DNA from: Jeotgalicoccus saudimassiliensis
GTDB lineage: Bacteria; Bacillota; Bacilli; Staphylococcales; Salinicoccaceae
Assembly: GCF_000756715.1 (NCBI RefSeq)
Contig: NZ_CCSE01000001.1
Span: 1,642,001-1,706,000 of the forward strand
DNA length: 64,000 nt
Direction of reading: 5' to 3'
Made by a program: the position numbers and the translations under genes. Of the stretch, positions 62,529 to 64,000 are shown piece after piece (position 1 is the first letter of the stretch; each line of letters starts with the position of its first letter). The notes beneath the pieces are model-generated. The model was not told the DNA's origin. It worked only from the letters and a program-made list of their open reading frames with translations, and searched no databases.

Positions 62529-63437
62529 TTATTTTCTGAACTTGTCTTCATCTACATCCAGCTCTTCGCGGCGGACCTCTTCAGATACATGTTCCACATC
62601 TTCGTGTGTTTCTTTTCTAATTGTAACCTCTTCGTTTACAACGTTTTCCTTGTCGACGTTAACGCGTTCTTCGTTAACGGGAACTCTGACTTCATCGACA
62701 TCGTTATTATCATCGAATCCGCCTTCAGCCGGTACATCGTCAACAGGGTTGCGTTCAATTACAACTTCTTCGCGTTCTACAGGAATATCGAATTCCTGAG
62801 TATCGGTTTCAACATGTTTGTCTACTGTTACTTCACCGGTCTGAACGTTTTCCTTGTCGACATTTACCCGTTCTTCACGCAGCTGAATTTTTTCTTCTTC
62901 AGTCAGTCCGTCTTCACGTTCAACTGCACGGGCATCAAGTTCAGGATCTCTGTTGTATTCATCTGTTCTTAAATTATCGTGACCGGCGACATTTTCATCA
63001 GTGTAATTATTGTTCACTGCTGCACTGCCTGCAAGTCCTGCACCTGCAGTATCAGCATTGTTGTCATAATCATAGTTGCTGCGTTTCTCTCCATATTCCA
63101 TCGTATTGTCTGCAGCGGTGTTGTCCGGTGCTTCTACATAAACCAGCACTTCACCTGCATTTAGTGAATCACGGTATTGAACCTGTTCCGACTCACCTAA
63201 GCCAAGATCATTTAAAACTTTCTCTTCAGAATTATCCGGTGAGAAGAATGAAACAAATTTATCCCATGCAGAACCTTCTGCATCTCTGAAGTTTACCTCG
63301 CTGCCTGCAAATGTTTCATTTTTTATCGGCTGCTTCGATAATACTGTAATGTCACGATCGGCAACACCTTCTGCTCTTAATTGTTCTACGCGTGTTAAGG
63401 CATCATTCTCTGTAACGAAATTTTCAATTCTACTCAT
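62529..63437 (-). CDS. YflT-DUF2382 stress protein (YsnF/AvaK-like)
   Basis: 302 residues. An N-terminal YflT domain (SRIENFVTENDALTRVEQLRAEGVADRDITVLSK) is joined through an Asn/Asp-rich linker (residues ~110-165) to a DUF2382 domain with highly charged repeats. EERVNVDKENV occurs twice, followed each time by a GEVTVDKHVE or NEEVTIRKETHE strand. It is predicted soluble and very acidic. Members are stress-induced with unknown biochemical role. AGGGGAATATTA-ATG start; a consensus SigB promoter upstream. Confidence 0.85.
   Translation of the reverse strand: MSRIENFVTENDALTRVEQLRAEGVADRDITVLSKQPIKNETFAGSEVNFRDAEGSAWDKFVSFFSPDNSEEKVLNDLGLGESEQVQYRDSLNAGEVLVYVEAPDNTAADNTMEYGEKRSNYDYDNNADTAGAGLAGSAAVNNNYTDENVAGHDNLRTDEYNRDPELDARAVEREDGLTEEEKIQLREERVNVDKENVQTGEVTVDKHVETDTQEFDIPVEREEVVIERNPVDDVPAEGGFDDNNDVDEVRVPVNEERVNVDKENVVNEEVTIRKETHEDVEHVSEEVRREELDVDEDKFRK
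62641..62876. repeat. Two internal 32-nt direct repeats in the DUF2382 gene
   Basis: 62641-62672 and 62845-62876 differ by a few bases and encode the twice-occurring EERVNVDKENV. Internal domain duplication. Confidence 0.7.
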
Positions 63438-63513
63438 TAATATTCCCCTCCAAAGAGACTGTTTTATTCTCTCAAATTTTTAACAAACTTAATTAGTTGT
63501 TACAGTACAGTAT

Positions 63514-63538
63514 CTACCCGGCTAATTTGCCCTAAAAC
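63514..63538 (-). promoter_or_regulatory. SigB promoter of the YflT-DUF2382 gene
   Basis: Minus strand: GTTTTA, 13 nt, GGGTAG; about 76 nt before the start codon. Confidence 0.75.
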
Positions 63539-63619
63539 ATAATGAAATATTTTTTCTTTCTCAAACTACTGTTACTTGTTACTTTTTTATAAGAAAAATA
63601 AAACTGTGAATAAGGGAGT

Positions 63620-63649
63620 TTAATTCGCGTATTATAAGGTATGTATAAT
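63620..63649 (+). promoter_or_regulatory. Candidate SigA promoter of the YehR-like gene
   Basis: TTAATT, 18 nt, TATAAT, 28 nt before the ATG. Confidence 0.5.
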
Positions 63650-63677
63650 AGTAAAGAACATAAAAGGGGAAGGTACG

Positions 63678-64000
63678 ATGAAAAAAGCATGGGCGTTATT
63701 TCTTATCGCAGCTGTGATGATTGTGTTAACAGCATGCGGCAGTGAAGAAACCAGAACATTTGAATTAAACGAGCAGGGGATAGAAAGTAAGCTGGTTTAT
63801 ACTTACAGCGGTGATGAGGTTATCAGTCAGTCGACTGAGAATGTCATTAACTACGAAGCGCTCGGTATCGACAAAGCTCAGGCTGAAGAACTTTTTGGGG
63901 ATCTTGCAGAACAGTATGAAGGACTGTCCGGAGTAGAGCACAGTTTTGACTTTGGTGATGAAGAAGCAACGGAGAGCATTTCAATCGTGTATGATGAAAT
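63678..64000 (+). CDS. YehR-like (DUF1307) lipoprotein, 3' end outside window
   Basis: The first 107 codons are visible. Signal peptide MKKAWALFLIAAVMIVLTAC ends in the lipobox LTAC (lipidated Cys20). The mature part (TFELNEQGIESKLVYTYSGDEVISQSTENVINYEALGIDKAQAEELF) matches the DUF1307 pattern of Firmicutes lipoproteins. Anchored on the outer face of the membrane; function unknown. Strong AAGGGGAAGG site. Confidence 0.82.
   Translation, partial: MKKAWALFLIAAVMIVLTACGSEETRTFELNEQGIESKLVYTYSGDEVISQSTENVINYEALGIDKAQAEELFGDLAEQYEGLSGVEHSFDFGDEEATESISIVYDE

Noticed and set aside
62641-62876. Repeats in the DUF2382 gene as a CRISPR or mobile repeat
   Set aside because: Only two copies, inside a coding frame and encoding a repeated protein motif.

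Overview
The window looks like chromosomal DNA of a low-to-mid GC Gram-positive coccus of the Bacillales, most likely Staphylococcaceae of the Jeotgalicoccus/Salinicoccus type. The clues are a CstR-CstA-CstB persulfide operon, a DesK/DesR/desaturase set, SigB-type promoters, TTG starts behind strong AGGAGG sites, and short rho-independent terminators after most transcription units. No rRNA, prophage, transposase or CRISPR array was seen; there is one tRNA (Ala, GGC anticodon). The genus assignment is inference.

Layout. 1-1.3 kb: C-terminal part of a GMC oxidoreductase. 1.4-4.4 kb: a compact cassette of a 34-residue Ser-rich peptide, an ABC exporter and a soluble Ser/Thr kinase, with an attenuator-like hairpin after the peptide gene; I consider this the best candidate for an undescribed system. 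4.4-10.2 kb: cupin, formate/nitrite-type channel, M42 peptidase, then an AT-richer run (small membrane protein, acetyltransferase, pentapeptide-repeat protein, DUF998 protein, Asp-box propeller). 10.3-14.8 kb: tRNA-Ala, a TetM/EF-G-like GTPase, GNAT, RocB-type peptidase. 14.8-19 kb: persulfide-responsive operon cstR / cstA-cstB-tauE-osmC with three CstR-type operators. 19.1-20.5 kb: orphan LanC-like protein with a Cys-Cys-Cys zinc-ligand pattern. 20.5-25 kb: enoyl/acryloyl reductase, glycerate kinase, Cu/Zn-SOD-like lipoprotein, DsbA-family protein with a coupled 51-residue CX6C peptide. 25-30 kb: codB-codA behind a PyrR-type attenuator, then a large catalase. 30-38 kb: YfcC transporter, SRPBCC protein, RluA enzyme, BCCT transporter, and a DUF3100-like/amidohydrolase operon whose DUF3100-like gene carries an in-frame stop. 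38-47 kb: SDR, SAP-domain protein, DUF2200, deoxyribosyltransferase, azlCD, nitrilase-family amidase, metY, SNF2 helicase. 47-53 kb: ureohydrolase, NRAMP-like transporter and aspartate dehydrogenase, then des-desK-desR. 53-64 kb: frameshifted VOC gene, DUF896, CynX-type MFS, GNAT, PdxH-like flavoprotein, FAD/NAD protein, MFS, VLRF1-type release factor, dsdA, two YflT-type stress proteins and the start of a YehR-like lipoprotein.

How it fits together. Several stress genes scattered over the window share SigB-like promoters with the same 13-nt spacer: the SOD-like lipoprotein, catalase, the region upstream of the BCCT transporter, the VLRF1 factor and both YflT proteins. This suggests a general stress regulon. 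Sulfur detoxification (cst), membrane fluidity (desKR) and pyrimidine salvage (codBA) each carry visible local control elements. Two genes appear broken: DUF3100-like by a nonsense codon and VOC by a one-base shift.
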